DNA of 43,729 nt from Nitrospirota bacterium (GCA_029881725.1 JAOUMB010000021.1:1-43729), one strand, 5' to 3'; numbered from the stretch's first letter, positions 16,765 through 25,409 are shown. A program made the numbers and translations. The notes: generated by a model from the letters alone, not told the origin.

Positions 16765-17364
16765 TCAGCGCGCCGCCAGCCCCTGCACCAGCAGTCCAGC
16801 CACCTGCCGCGCCGAGACTTCCAGTTCCGCCTTTTCAAACACGCCACTCATGATGATGAAGGGTGAATGGAACGGCACGGTGGCCATCACCACCCCGTGG
16901 GCGGCTCCGATCACGTCGTCCACGGCAAACTCGCCGCTGCGGTTGCCCTCGGCGATGATCTCGGCCACCAGCGATACCATCTGGTGCAGTTTTCCCTCGC
17001 GCACCAGGTCCTTGCGCTCGGCGCAGATGTGCTCCACCAGTTCCGCCATTTTCGGCTGGCCGGCCAACTGCTCATAGGTGTAGTGCAGCACCTCGATCAC
17101 GAAGCGCTCGATCTTTTCCCCGGCGGTGGGGCCGTTGTCGCGGATCAATTGACGCAGACGGCTGGCCTGCTCGCCGATGCAGCGCTCGGCAATGGCCGCG
17201 CCAATGGCCTGCTTGCTGTCAAAATAGCGATACAGATTGGCCGCGCTCATCCGGCAGTCGGAGGCGACCTCCGCCATGGTGGTCTTGTTGAATCCATACA
17301 CCCGAAAGCGCGCCTCGGCGGCTTCCAGAATCCGGGCGCGAATGTCCGCTTCCTCGGTGCTCAT
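16765..17364 (-). CDS. TetR/AcrR-family transcriptional regulator
   Basis: The 199-residue protein has a TetR-type DNA-binding domain at residues 5-55 (RILEAAEARFRVYGFNKTTMAEVASDCRMSAANLYRYFDSKQAI), then an all-helical ligand-binding region of average length for the family. It is encoded immediately upstream of, and in the same direction as, the MMPL/LolA-like/barrel genes, so it most likely represses that operon and itself and is released by a hydrophobic ligand. Two palindromes (16724-16747 and 17381-17411) sit where its operators would be. The start is ATG at 17362-17364. Confidence 0.93.
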   Translation of the reverse strand: MSTEEADIRARILEAAEARFRVYGFNKTTMAEVASDCRMSAANLYRYFDSKQAIGAAIAERCIGEQASRLRQLIRDNGPTAGEKIERFVIEVLHYTYEQLAGQPKMAELVEHICAERKDLVREGKLHQMVSLVAEIIAEGNRSGEFAVDDVIGAAHGVVMATVPFHSPFIIMSGVFEKAELEVSARQVAGLLVQGLAAR

Positions 17365-17380
17365 GGGTCTACCCTAGCAC

Positions 17381-17411
17381 CTGAATAGTGAACGATCAAG
17401 AAATTATTCAG
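17381..17411. promoter_or_regulatory. inverted repeat, candidate TetR autoregulatory operator
   Basis: CTGAATA (17381-17387) and TATTCAG (17405-17411) form a perfect 7-bp palindrome around a 17-bp centre. On the minus strand it lies where the -35/-10 region of the tetR promoter should be, about 20-45 bp before the start. It shares GTGAACG with the second palindrome. Confidence 0.5.
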
Positions 17412-17447
17412 AAGATGAGGCCGCCGCCCGGCTGCGGGATCCGACCG

Positions 17448-18329
17448 CTACGGCTTCTCAACGACGAGATAGGTCATTGCCGCGAGCAGGTGAGCATTCT
17501 CCTGCTGTTCGACGCGCCGGTCAATTCGCCGGATAAGCGGCACCCATAGACGCCAAACCCGGTGCAGTACCCATTTGGAAATGCCCCGTGTGTAATGCCG
17601 GATAAACTGATTAATCATCTGGGTCAACGCATATGCGGGTCCAAAGCTGACGCCGGAGTCGAGCACGCGAAAGCCGGCCCGCTCAAAGAGCGCCCGGTGG
17701 CCGGTAAGCGTCAGGTTTTGATAGTGATGCGGATACCCATGGTAAACGAAGGTAAACGGTGTATTCAGGTACGCCTTCCCGCCGGGGCGAAGTACCCGGA
17801 ACATCTCCGAGACCGCGGCTTCAGGACTGTAGAGGTGCTCCAGAACCGACGCACAATAAATGAAATCCACGCAGTTGTCCTTATATGGAAGGACATGTGC
17901 GTCGGCAACCAGTTCAACGTTTGGAAATGCGCCGATGTTTACATTTCTTACCATCGGGTGAATCCTGCTGGGACCCCCACCCACCGAAAGGCACAGCATA
18001 TCCTCCCGGAGTTCACTCAGAACCCGAGCCAATGCCTCCCGGGATGCGGGCATCTCCAGGGAGGCCTTGCCATTACCGGCTGGGGGACTGGCAACCGCAG
18101 CGGACGGCTTTTCCGACTCGTATTCAGCAAGCATCTGTGTCGCGTCCCGCACATATTGCTTGGCCCATTCCTGATCTTTTAACAGTACTGGAACGTTTCC
18201 GTTCAAGAACGGATACACTTCGCGCCCATCTTCGGTTTGCAGCCACTCCCCGTCATCTGAAATCACCAGGGTGTCGCCGGATGACGGCGACACCAGCAGG
18301 TGTTTCTCAATCTGAGTCCGCGTATCCAC
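17448..18329 (-). CDS. SAM-dependent methyltransferase with degenerate Trm112-like N-terminus
   Basis: From GTG 18327-18329 the protein has 293 residues. Residues 8-50 (HLLVSPSSGDTLVISDDGEW...VYPFLNGNVPVLL) have the shape of a Trm112-like zinc ribbon but without its cysteines. Residues 110-230 are a class I methyltransferase: MLCLSVGGGPSR (SAM loop), VELVADAHVLPYKDNCVDFIYCASVLEHLYSPEAAVSEMFRVLRPGG. The target is unknown; sugar- or polyketide-modifying enzymes are common in this group. Base composition looks poorer in GC than its neighbours, which may indicate transfer. Its GTG shares one base with the upstream gene's TAG stop (TAGTG). A longer in-frame reading to 18512 is a shadow of that gene. 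Confidence 0.85.
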   Translation of the reverse strand: MDTRTQIEKHLLVSPSSGDTLVISDDGEWLQTEDGREVYPFLNGNVPVLLKDQEWAKQYVRDATQMLAEYESEKPSAAVASPPAGNGKASLEMPASREALARVLSELREDMLCLSVGGGPSRIHPMVRNVNIGAFPNVELVADAHVLPYKDNCVDFIYCASVLEHLYSPEAAVSEMFRVLRPGGKAYLNTPFTFVYHGYPHHYQNLTLTGHRALFERAGFRVLDSGVSFGPAYALTQMINQFIRHYTRGISKWVLHRVWRLWVPLIRRIDRRVEQQENAHLLAAMTYLVVEKP

Positions 18330-19546
18330 TACCTGTTCCCTCTTGCCACAATTTGGTACACCCCACCCCCCTTGCGGTCCAGCACATACACCTCGCCGTC
18401 GGGTCCCTCGCCAAAACTGCTGATGCGCAGGTCGGTTTCCAGATACGGCCGCATGATAAATCGGGCCGGATCGTCCCGGCGCGGGGTGACCCCCCAGATG
18501 GCGCCGCTGCAATAGTCGCCCATCAGGTAGACCCCGTCCATGCCCGAAACGCGGCTGCCCCGGTAAACATAACCGCCGGTAACCGAGCAGCCCAGTTCAT
18601 GGCTGTATTCCACGATGGGCATTTCGCCGTAATCGCATTTCTTGATCTGCCTGCGGCCGCTCTTGGTATCCCTGAATTCCGAGTCGGGGGGAAAACAGTG
18701 CCGCCCCTCCATCTTGTTCCAGCCGAAATCCTTGCCCGCCTCGGAACCCTTCGGCAGGAAATTCACTTCCTCCCAGTGGTCCTGCCCCACATCGGCAATG
18801 AACAGATCACCGCTGGCCCGGTCGAAGGAAAACCGCCACGGGTTGCGCAGGCCCAGGGCCCAGATTTCCGGCCGGTGGGTGTTGCGGCGCAAAAACGGGT
18901 TGTCCGGGGGAATCCGGTACGGGTGCTCCGAGTCGCCGTTGACGTCGATGCGCAGGATCTTGCCCATCAGCGAATAGCTGTTCTGGGCATTCTCGAACGG
19001 GTCTCCCGCGCCACCACCGTCCCCCACCCCGATATACAGATAGCCGTCCGGCCCGAAGGCGATCATTCCGCCGTTGTGGTTGGGGGCCGGATTGTCGATG
19101 CGCAGCAGCACCTTGAAGCTGGCAGGGTCCACCCGGTCGGGTTGCTTCGGGGTGACGTTGAGCCGGGCCAGCAGGATGTCTCCCCGCCGGTCGGTCAGAT
19201 AGACGAACAGTTGCCCGTTCTTTTTGAACTGGGGGTGAAATGCCAGCCCCAGCAGTCCGCGTTCCTCGCCGGTGCCGCTGATCATCGGGCGCAGATCGGC
19301 AAATACCGCCGCCTTGCCGCCACGGCCATCCAGCACCCGGATGCGCCCCCCCTGCTCCACCACAAACAGCCTGCCGTCCCCGGCTCCCGAATGCGTCAGG
19401 AACACCGGCCGGGACAGGCCGCTGGCCACCGGCTCCAGGGCCAGCGCCATGGGGGCCTTATCCGCCACCCGGACCTCGACGTCGGCGGCCAGGGCGGGTA
19501 CGGCAAACAGGGTCAGCAGGGACAGGACAAGCGGCAACAGCGGCAT
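18329..19546 (-). CDS. PQQ-dependent soluble aldose sugar dehydrogenase family protein
   Basis: The 405-residue protein starts with a signal peptide (residues 1-20, ending ALAA) and continues as the six-bladed propeller of the GSDH family (PF07995). Markers are GEERGLLGLAFHPQF, APNHNGGMIAFGPDGYLYIGVGDGGGAGD, ALGLRNPWRFSFD, DVGQDHWEEVNF, and SVTGGYVYRGSRV near the end. Family members such as YliI oxidise aldoses in the periplasm with PQQ; many homologues lack proven activity. No pqq synthesis genes are visible here. Several extra Cys residues in the last third could form disulfides. The start is ATG at 19544-19546. Confidence 0.9.
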   Translation of the reverse strand: MPLLPLVLSLLTLFAVPALAADVEVRVADKAPMALALEPVASGLSRPVFLTHSGAGDGRLFVVEQGGRIRVLDGRGGKAAVFADLRPMISGTGEERGLLGLAFHPQFKKNGQLFVYLTDRRGDILLARLNVTPKQPDRVDPASFKVLLRIDNPAPNHNGGMIAFGPDGYLYIGVGDGGGAGDPFENAQNSYSLMGKILRIDVNGDSEHPYRIPPDNPFLRRNTHRPEIWALGLRNPWRFSFDRASGDLFIADVGQDHWEEVNFLPKGSEAGKDFGWNKMEGRHCFPPDSEFRDTKSGRRQIKKCDYGEMPIVEYSHELGCSVTGGYVYRGSRVSGMDGVYLMGDYCSGAIWGVTPRRDDPARFIMRPYLETDLRISSFGEGPDGEVYVLDRKGGGVYQIVARGNR

Positions 19547-19582
19547 GGGTGGGTTCGACCTCGGGAAACGAAAAAAAGGAAT

Positions 19583-20089
19583 CTATTTGACCAGCCGCAG
19601 GCGCGGCCCGCCCTTGGGAGGCTCGTCGTCGGAACCGGGCTTGGCCGCGCTCTCCGCCTCGCGCCCGGCCTCGCGCTCCGGTACGGCCTCCGGGGCATTT
19701 TCCGGTGTGTCCGTGGCGCCGTCGGCCTGATTTTCCGGGGGTTGGGCCGGGCTCAGATCCGGCTCGCCGAACACCAGTCCCTCGTGGGATTCGGCGGCGA
19801 AAATCGCCACCAGCGCCTTGATCGGCACCTCCACCTCCTGATGGCGCCCGCCGAAACGTGCCGAAAAGCGGACGCGGTCCTGCCCCAGGTCCAGGTTCTG
19901 CACCGCGCGCGGCCCCACGTTGAGGGTGATCTTGCCGTCCTTGCCGTAACCTTCCGGCACGCGCACGCCCGCCACCTCGGTGGCCACCAGCAGATAGGGG
20001 GTGTGGCCCTCGTGGACACACCACTCGTAAAGGGCGCGAACCATATACGGACGGGCGGAAAGTGGCAGCATCGACAACAGGGACTCCAT
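19583..20089 (-). CDS. sspB: ClpXP protease specificity-enhancing factor SspB
   Basis: From ATG 20087-20089 the protein has 168 residues. Residues 5-105 match the SspB substrate-binding domain (MLPLSARPYMVRALYEWC, TPYLLVATEVAGVRVP, ITLNVGPRAVQNL, FSARFGG). The middle is a disordered Pro/Glu/Ala linker, and the end PRLRLVK is the conserved ClpX-docking tail. SspB delivers ssrA-tagged proteins to ClpXP. In many Gammaproteobacteria sspB follows sspA; here sspA is absent and the divergent gene is miaB, with only 107 bp between the starts. A longer start at 20170 is possible but would add a non-conserved N-terminus. Confidence 0.93.
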   Translation of the reverse strand: MESLLSMLPLSARPYMVRALYEWCVHEGHTPYLLVATEVAGVRVPEGYGKDGKITLNVGPRAVQNLDLGQDRVRFSARFGGRHQEVEVPIKALVAIFAAESHEGLVFGEPDLSPAQPPENQADGATDTPENAPEAVPEREAGREAESAAKPGSDDEPPKGGPRLRLVK

Positions 20090-20196
20090 GCCACCTGCCG
20101 TGCCGCAATTCGGCGCCGGACCAGCGGCGTTCAATCCTGATATAATGCCCGCTTTATCGCGCGGCAACAACCCCGCCGCACCAGGACACCGGATTC

Positions 20197-21504
20197 GTGG
20201 ACAACCGCACCTTTTATATACGCACCTACGGGTGCCAGATGAACGAGTCGGACTCGGAGCGCATCTCCGGCACCCTCATCGACAACGGCTACTCCATGGT
20301 GGCCACCCCGGACGAAGCCGATCTGGTGGTGCTGAATACCTGCTCGATCCGCGAGGGAGCGGAAAACAAGGTCTATTCCGACCTGGGCCGTCTGCGCATT
20401 CTGGAAGCCGAGCGCGGCACTCCGATGCAGGTGGCGGTGGCCGGTTGCGTGGCCCAGCAGGAGGGGGAAAAAATCCTGTCGCGGGACCGCAGCGTGGACC
20501 TGGTGTTTGGCTCCCGCGCCATCGGCAAGCTGCCGGAGATGCTGCCGCGCCTGGAAGCGGGGGAACGCTTTGCCGAACTGAACGTGCACACCCGCCCCGA
20601 TGAACCCGGCACCCACGTGCGCGCCGACGGCCACCGCGCCTTCGTGACCATCATGGAAGGGTGTGACAACCACTGCGCCTTCTGCGTGGTGCCGGCCACC
20701 CGTGGCCCGGAAGTCTCCCGCAGGCCGGAAGGGATCGTGGCCGAAGTCGAACAACTGGCCGCCGAGGGGTATGTGGAAGTCACCCTGCTGGGGCAGAACG
20801 TCACCTCCTACGGCAAAGGGCTGGACACGGATTTCGCCGATCTGCTGACCCGCATTCACGCCATCCCCGGCATCCGGCGCATCCGCTACACCACCAGCCA
20901 CCCCAAGGATTTTTCCGACCGGCTGATCGATACACTGGCCGACTGCCCCAAGGTGGTGCGCCACCTGCACCTGCCGCTGCAATCCGGATCGGACGCGGTG
21001 CTGGCGCGTATGGGGCGCGGCTATACGGTGGCCGAATACCGGAGGAAGATCGACCGGGTACGCGCGAAGGTGCCCGGCATCGCCATTACCACCGACATGA
21101 TCGTCGGATTCCCCGGTGAAACCGACGCGGACCACCAGGCCACCCTGCGGGCCGTGCGTGAGATCGGCTATTTTAACCTGTACGGCTTCAAGTACTCCCG
21201 CCGTCCCGGCACCACCGCCCTGACGTTGGACGGGCATCTGGACGACGAGGTGCGAAGCGCCCGCCTGATCGAATTGCTGGCCCTGCAAAAGGAAATCACC
21301 CTGGAACGGCACGCCTCGCTGGTGGGGCAGACCCGCGAGGTGCTGGTAGAGGGGGAGAGCAAGCGCAACGCCAGCCGCCTGAGCGGCCGGCTGGAGGAAA
21401 ACGTGCTGGTGCATTTCGAGGGCGACCCGGAATGGATCGGTACCGTGCGTCCGGTGCGCATTACCGAGGCAACTGTCAGCGCCCTGATCGGGGAAGTCCA
21501 CTGA
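20197..21504 (+). CDS. miaB: tRNA-2-methylthio-N6-dimethylallyladenosine synthase MiaB
   Basis: The 435-residue protein matches MiaB in order and length. An N-terminal UPF0004 domain holds three cysteines for the auxiliary cluster (TYGCQM near residue 11, NTCSIRE near 48, AGCVAQQ near 82). The radical-SAM cluster is CDNHCAFC (about 155-162), and a TRAM domain covers the C-terminal 65 residues (RHASLVGQTREVLVEGESK...). It methylthiolates i6A37 in tRNAs reading UNN codons. The start is GTG at 20197-20199, giving VDNRTFYIRTYGCQM. A VanZ-like gene overlaps or follows its stop. Confidence 0.97.
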   Translation: MDNRTFYIRTYGCQMNESDSERISGTLIDNGYSMVATPDEADLVVLNTCSIREGAENKVYSDLGRLRILEAERGTPMQVAVAGCVAQQEGEKILSRDRSVDLVFGSRAIGKLPEMLPRLEAGERFAELNVHTRPDEPGTHVRADGHRAFVTIMEGCDNHCAFCVVPATRGPEVSRRPEGIVAEVEQLAAEGYVEVTLLGQNVTSYGKGLDTDFADLLTRIHAIPGIRRIRYTTSHPKDFSDRLIDTLADCPKVVRHLHLPLQSGSDAVLARMGRGYTVAEYRRKIDRVRAKVPGIAITTDMIVGFPGETDADHQATLRAVREIGYFNLYGFKYSRRPGTTALTLDGHLDDEVRSARLIELLALQKEITLERHASLVGQTREVLVEGESKRNASRLSGRLEENVLVHFEGDPEWIGTVRPVRITEATVSALIGEVH

Positions 21505-21521
21505 AACTCCGGCAACGTGTT

Positions 21522-21908
21522 GTGTGGTTGCTCCCGGCCCTGGCGCATGCGGTGCTGATCTTTGCGCTTTCGAGCCATTCGGCACCGGTGCGCGCCTACC
21601 CGTTCGCCCATGCCGACAAGTTCATGCATGCCGGGGCCTTTGGCCTGCTGGCCTTTTTGACCGCCTGGGGGCTGCACAGGGGATGGTCCGAATGGCGCCT
21701 GCGCCGCGTCCTGCTGCTTGCCTTTCTAGTGGCCGTCACCTACGGCGCCAGCGACGAGTTGCACCAGTTGTTCGTGCCACGCCGCTACACTGATCCCTTC
21801 GACTGGATGGCGGACTGCGTTGGCGCCTTCCTGGCGCTGACCCTGTTCGTCTGGTGGCGCAGGCGCGCCACGTCCCCTGCCACATCCGCCTCCACCCCGC
21901 CCTCCTGA
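21522..21908 (+). CDS. VanZ-like integral membrane protein
   Basis: About 128 residues, with four predicted membrane spans: LPALAHAVLIFALSS, FMHAGAFGLLAFLTAWGL, VLLLAFLVAVTYGASDELHQLF and CVGAFLALTLFVWW. The motif GASDELHQLFVPRR..D..DWMADCVGAFLAL is diagnostic of the VanZ family (PF04892), small membrane proteins linked to teicoplanin resistance in Gram-positives and of unknown role in most bacteria. The start is uncertain: GTG at 21522, or CTG at 21501 overlapping the miaB TGA by 4 bp with GGGGAAG before it; ATG at 21432 lies inside miaB. In all cases it is coupled to miaB. Confidence 0.85.
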   Translation: MWLLPALAHAVLIFALSSHSAPVRAYPFAHADKFMHAGAFGLLAFLTAWGLHRGWSEWRLRRVLLLAFLVAVTYGASDELHQLFVPRRYTDPFDWMADCVGAFLALTLFVWWRRRATSPATSASTPPS

Positions 21909-22030
21909 GCGGCCGCTCAAGTTTCCAACCGCAACCGCCGAAAAAGGGCATCGGGGGTTCCACCCGCGCCCACTGGTCCGGACGCGGTTTTGTAACGATA
22001 ATTCCGGCCGCAAACAGGAGACGCATCGCC

Positions 22031-23080
22031 ATGCGCCCGACTTCACTTTCTCGTTCGATCCTGGCTGCGGGACTGCTTTCCGCTGGCCTGCTGGCCGGTT
22101 GCGCGGCCGACGTTCCCGCCAGCCGCCCGATGCCGGTAGTGGGAAACTCGGACAAACCACTGGATATGAGTGCCATGGTGAGCAGCCCCGGCACCTTTGA
22201 TTTCACCACTGTCGGTGCCCTGTCGATCTTCGATCAGGCCAGCGGACAGGCCAGCCTTTCCAGCGCGCTGGGCGACATCAACGCCGCCGGTACGGGCGTG
22301 GACGCAAACCCCGGTCTGGCCAAGATCACCATTCCCGGTCAAAGTTGCCCCACCCTTTCCGTGGGCGACAACGTGTTCGCCCTGCTGGTGGGCACCATGC
22401 CAGATCCACTGGTGGTGTGGGCCGATTTCGGCAACACTCCGTGCGATACCTCCGGCGGTGGCACTGGCCCATGGACATCCGGCACCCTGGTCACCGCACT
22501 CTACGGCTTGAGCACCGTAGTGAACGCGAATACCATCCTGACCGGTAACCTCACCAACGGATCGCTAGCCAACTCCTCGTTGACCCTGGCGGCGGACTTT
22601 TTTGATCTGACCAACTTCACCACCGACCCGTCCACTCCCGGCACCACCGGGCCGCGCGTGGACGGCGGCCTTGACGTTTCCATCACCGTTGACGGCAGCG
22701 GCACGCCGTCCAACGGCCGGGTGCAGACCGACGTCTACATCCGCTTCGACACCTATGCCTCCGGCACCGGTTCCGTTACCAACACGGTGATTGTGTCCAA
22801 CATGGACATCACCGCCAGCAACACCCCCGTTCCCGCCCTGACCGGCGCCCTGCGCTACGCCACCCCGGCGGACGGTTTTGTGGACGTGATCCTGACCGGC
22901 GTGGAGCGCGACAGCACCGTGTGCGCGGCCGGCGAGCCCACCGCGGGCACCGTGACTTTCGCCAATGGCGTCGATACCGTGGTGCTGAATTTTAACGGAA
23001 CCACCAGCGGCACCTGTGGTCAGGCCGCGGTAACGGTAAACGGCCTGGGACCAGCGCCGATCCCTGTCGGCAAACTATAA
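22031..23080 (+). CDS. predicted lipoprotein of unknown function
   Basis: From ATG 22031 (CAGGAG nine bases upstream) the protein has 349 residues. The signal ends in the lipobox LLAGC (Cys near residue 24), so the mature protein should be lipid-anchored. The rest is rich in Thr, Ser, Gly, Asp and Val with regular beta-type alternation; Cys residues occur in TIPGQSCPTL, NTPCDTSG, DSTVCAAGE and SGTCGQAAV, which suggests two disulfides. No family is recognised. It is followed at once by a strong bidirectional terminator. It may share a transcript with VanZ (122 bp gap), though a separate promoter is possible. Unknown function; the lipoprotein call is firm. Confidence 0.8.
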   Translation: MRPTSLSRSILAAGLLSAGLLAGCAADVPASRPMPVVGNSDKPLDMSAMVSSPGTFDFTTVGALSIFDQASGQASLSSALGDINAAGTGVDANPGLAKITIPGQSCPTLSVGDNVFALLVGTMPDPLVVWADFGNTPCDTSGGGTGPWTSGTLVTALYGLSTVVNANTILTGNLTNGSLANSSLTLAADFFDLTNFTTDPSTPGTTGPRVDGGLDVSITVDGSGTPSNGRVQTDVYIRFDTYASGTGSVTNTVIVSNMDITASNTPVPALTGALRYATPADGFVDVILTGVERDSTVCAAGEPTAGTVTFANGVDTVVLNFNGTTSGTCGQAAVTVNGLGPAPIPVGKL

Positions 23081-23102
23081 CGCTGCTCCACAAGGCGTAA
23101 AT

Positions 23103-23140
23103 AAAAAGCCCCCCAGCCTGTTTGGGCCGGGGGGCTTTTT
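23103..23140. terminator. bidirectional intrinsic terminator
   Basis: A-tract, GCCCCCC (23108-23114), three further pairs, a loop, GGGGGGC (23129-23135) and TTTTT form a symmetric hairpin with A and T tracts on the two sides, so it can stop transcription from the lipoprotein gene (plus) and from the GT41 gene (minus). The GT41 stop codon lies inside its T-tract. Confidence 0.9.
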
Positions 23141-25346
23141 ATATTTCCACTTCCATGGGAGAGGGCGGTTCCCCACCTCGGGAACGCTCGGCCATCGCGT
23201 CAAATGCCCGCTCCAGGTGCATTACAAAACCCGCAGGATCGAACGCCGGGGAGGTCCGACAGGCGCGCGCCCGCTCCTTGAGCGCGTCCAGTGCCGCCCG
23301 GTCGTTCCCCAGCCGGATGGCCGTCTCGACATACGCCCCGGCATCGGGCACGATCAGGTCGGTCAGCCCGGCGGCGGTCAACAGACTGGCGGCAATGCGT
23401 GCCGCCATGCTCTCTCCGGGCACGGTGAGCACCGGCACCCCGGCCCACAGGGCGTCCACCGCCGTGGCGTGCGCATTGTAGGGGGTCGTGTCCAGGAACA
23501 GATCCGCCAACCCCAGCCGCGCCAGATGGTCCGCCCCGTCCGCCACCCGGCCCGCGAAAATCACCCGCGCCGGATCAATGCCCGCCTGCCGTGCCCATTC
23601 CCGCACCGCATCCTGGGCGGCGCGTTCGTATCCCGCCAGCCACAGCACGCTTCCCGGCACCCCGGCCAGAATGGCCATCCAGCGATCGAACACGTCCGCC
23701 GTCACCTTGTGGGCCTTGTTGAAACAGGCAAATACGGTACCGGAACCGGGCAGGCCAAAATCGCCCCGGGACGGCATCGCCGCCACCTCACGGGTATCGT
23801 CCGTGGGCATCAGGCAGTGGGGAAGGCGCACCAGATTTTCGGAAAAGGCGGAGGACAATTCCGGGGGGGTGGATATGCGGTCGCCAATCAGATAATCCAC
23901 GAACTCCGCTCCGGTGGTGCCGGCAAACCCCAGCCAGGTGACCTGCACCGGGGCCGGGCGCAGGGCCAGAATTTCCATCCGCGCGTCCCGGGTATGCCCG
24001 GCCAGATCGATCAGGATGTCGATTCGGTCAGTCCGGATGCGCTGCGCCGCCGACTGGGCCCCTTCACCGGTCAGATCGGCAAACCGGTCAACGCTGCGTT
24101 CCATCCGCTTGCGCAAGGGGCTACCGTCGTCCGGGGTGAGGGCGTAGCCAAAGCATTCAAAGCGCTCCCGGTTGTGCAGTTCCAGCACCCGTGCCAACAG
24201 GTGGGCGACCGGGTGATCGGCGAAATCCGGCGAGAGGTAGCCGATGCGGGTCTTCCCCCCCCCGCTCATCGCCATCGGCGGCAGCGGGTGGGCGGCCAGT
24301 TCCCCGTACCGAGCCTGTACGAACGCCCGCGCATTTTCCAGTTGGCGGTGCGGGTCCGGCTCCACCGCCACGGCAATCATCGGGTCGTACGGAACGTCGG
24401 CGCGGGTGCGCAGGGCGGCCACATGGGCATCCAGCGGTTTTCCCCAGCGGCACAGCTTCAATTGGGCATGAACCAGCCGGGGCAACGCCTCCGGGTGGTT
24501 CGGCGCGGCGGCCAGCGCGGACTCGAAGGCCTCGGCGGCGGCAGGCAAACTCGCTCCCCGCTCCAGGGACTGACCCAGTCCCACCCAGGCATCCGCCAGG
24601 CCCGGTTGCAACCGAAGAGCGCTTTGATAGGCGGTCACCGCGTCGCCAAAGCGTCCCATTGCGGCCAATGCCCCCCCCATGTTGGCGTGGGCGGCGGCCA
24701 TTTGCGGGGCCTGGCGCACGGCGGCGGCAAACGCCTCCACCGCCTGCGGATACCGGCCCAGGTCCGCCAGGGCGTTTCCCATGGTGTTGAAAAGCTCCGC
24801 CGGGGCTCCCGGAACGGCGGCCGGAGCCAGCGCCGCCACCGCTTCCTCCATTCGCCCCGCCTTGCGCAGGACCATTCCCAGCGCGTTCACCGCAAACGGC
24901 ATTCCGGGGGCCAGGGTCAGGGCACGGCGCAGGGCCGATTCCGCCTCGGCCAGTTGCCCCAGTTCTTCGCACCCGGAACCCAGCGCCGCCCACGCGTCCG
25001 CATGGGACGAATCGATCGCCACCGCCTTCCGGCACGCCTCCAACGCCTCGGCCTGCCGCCCGGTGCGGGACAGGGCCATGCCAAGCCGGTGCCAATGGGT
25101 GGCGGTGGCGCCGGGCAGGGCCGTGAGGCGGGCATGCAGGGCCACGGCAAGTGCGTCCTGCCGATGCTGAATCGCCAGCACGCCATACGATTCCAGCGCC
25201 AGCGGATGGTCCGGCTGGATGGACAGGAGCTGTTCGTACAGCGCCGCCGCCTGCTCGGGCCGCCCCGCCCGGTGGTGGGCCAGCGCCTGCTCCAGCAGGG
25301 TGTCGGGACCCGCGGGCCCGGATGGGTTCGTGCGTGATTTGACCAT
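23139..25346 (-). CDS. TPR-containing O-GlcNAc-transferase-like protein (GT41)
   Basis: The 735-residue protein has an N-terminal superhelix of about eight tetratricopeptide repeats (residues 15-300), followed by a two-lobed GT41 catalytic domain (about 365-720). Motifs shared with O-GlcNAc transferases are YLSPDFADHPVAHLL (H378, H382), ILIDLAGHTRDAR (H451), FACFNKAHKV (K547, the UDP-contacting Lys position), and FLDTTPYNAHATAVDALWAG...PGESMAARIAASLL. In eukaryotes the family transfers GlcNAc to Ser/Thr; the bacterial SPINDLY-type members are involved in protein or surface glycosylation. The substrate is unknown. The ATG at 25344-25346 lies only 7 bp from the ahcY terminator T-tract, without a ribosome site, so the true start may lie a few codons downstream or the gene may be weakly expressed. 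Confidence 0.9.
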   Translation of the reverse strand: MVKSRTNPSGPAGPDTLLEQALAHHRAGRPEQAAALYEQLLSIQPDHPLALESYGVLAIQHRQDALAVALHARLTALPGATATHWHRLGMALSRTGRQAEALEACRKAVAIDSSHADAWAALGSGCEELGQLAEAESALRRALTLAPGMPFAVNALGMVLRKAGRMEEAVAALAPAAVPGAPAELFNTMGNALADLGRYPQAVEAFAAAVRQAPQMAAAHANMGGALAAMGRFGDAVTAYQSALRLQPGLADAWVGLGQSLERGASLPAAAEAFESALAAAPNHPEALPRLVHAQLKLCRWGKPLDAHVAALRTRADVPYDPMIAVAVEPDPHRQLENARAFVQARYGELAAHPLPPMAMSGGGKTRIGYLSPDFADHPVAHLLARVLELHNRERFECFGYALTPDDGSPLRKRMERSVDRFADLTGEGAQSAAQRIRTDRIDILIDLAGHTRDARMEILALRPAPVQVTWLGFAGTTGAEFVDYLIGDRISTPPELSSAFSENLVRLPHCLMPTDDTREVAAMPSRGDFGLPGSGTVFACFNKAHKVTADVFDRWMAILAGVPGSVLWLAGYERAAQDAVREWARQAGIDPARVIFAGRVADGADHLARLGLADLFLDTTPYNAHATAVDALWAGVPVLTVPGESMAARIAASLLTAAGLTDLIVPDAGAYVETAIRLGNDRAALDALKERARACRTSPAFDPAGFVMHLERAFDAMAERSRGGEPPSPMEVEI

Positions 25347-25352
25347 GAAAAC

Positions 25353-25388
25353 AAAAAAACCCCCGCCGGGGAGCGGGGGCTTTTTTTT
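25353..25388 (-). terminator. intrinsic terminator of ahcY
   Basis: In the minus direction an A-tract, CCCCCGC/GCGGGGG stem (25360-25366 with 25373-25379) and a run of seven T follow the ahcY stop (25410). It lies between ahcY and the GT41 gene, both on the minus strand. Confidence 0.88.
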
Positions 25389-25409
25389 GGTTCGTCTGCG
25401 CGTACCGCC

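Noticed and set aside
21432-21521. VanZ-like protein starting inside miaB (ATG 21432)
   Set aside because: The added residues are polar, miaB-derived and not membrane-like; a later start fits better.
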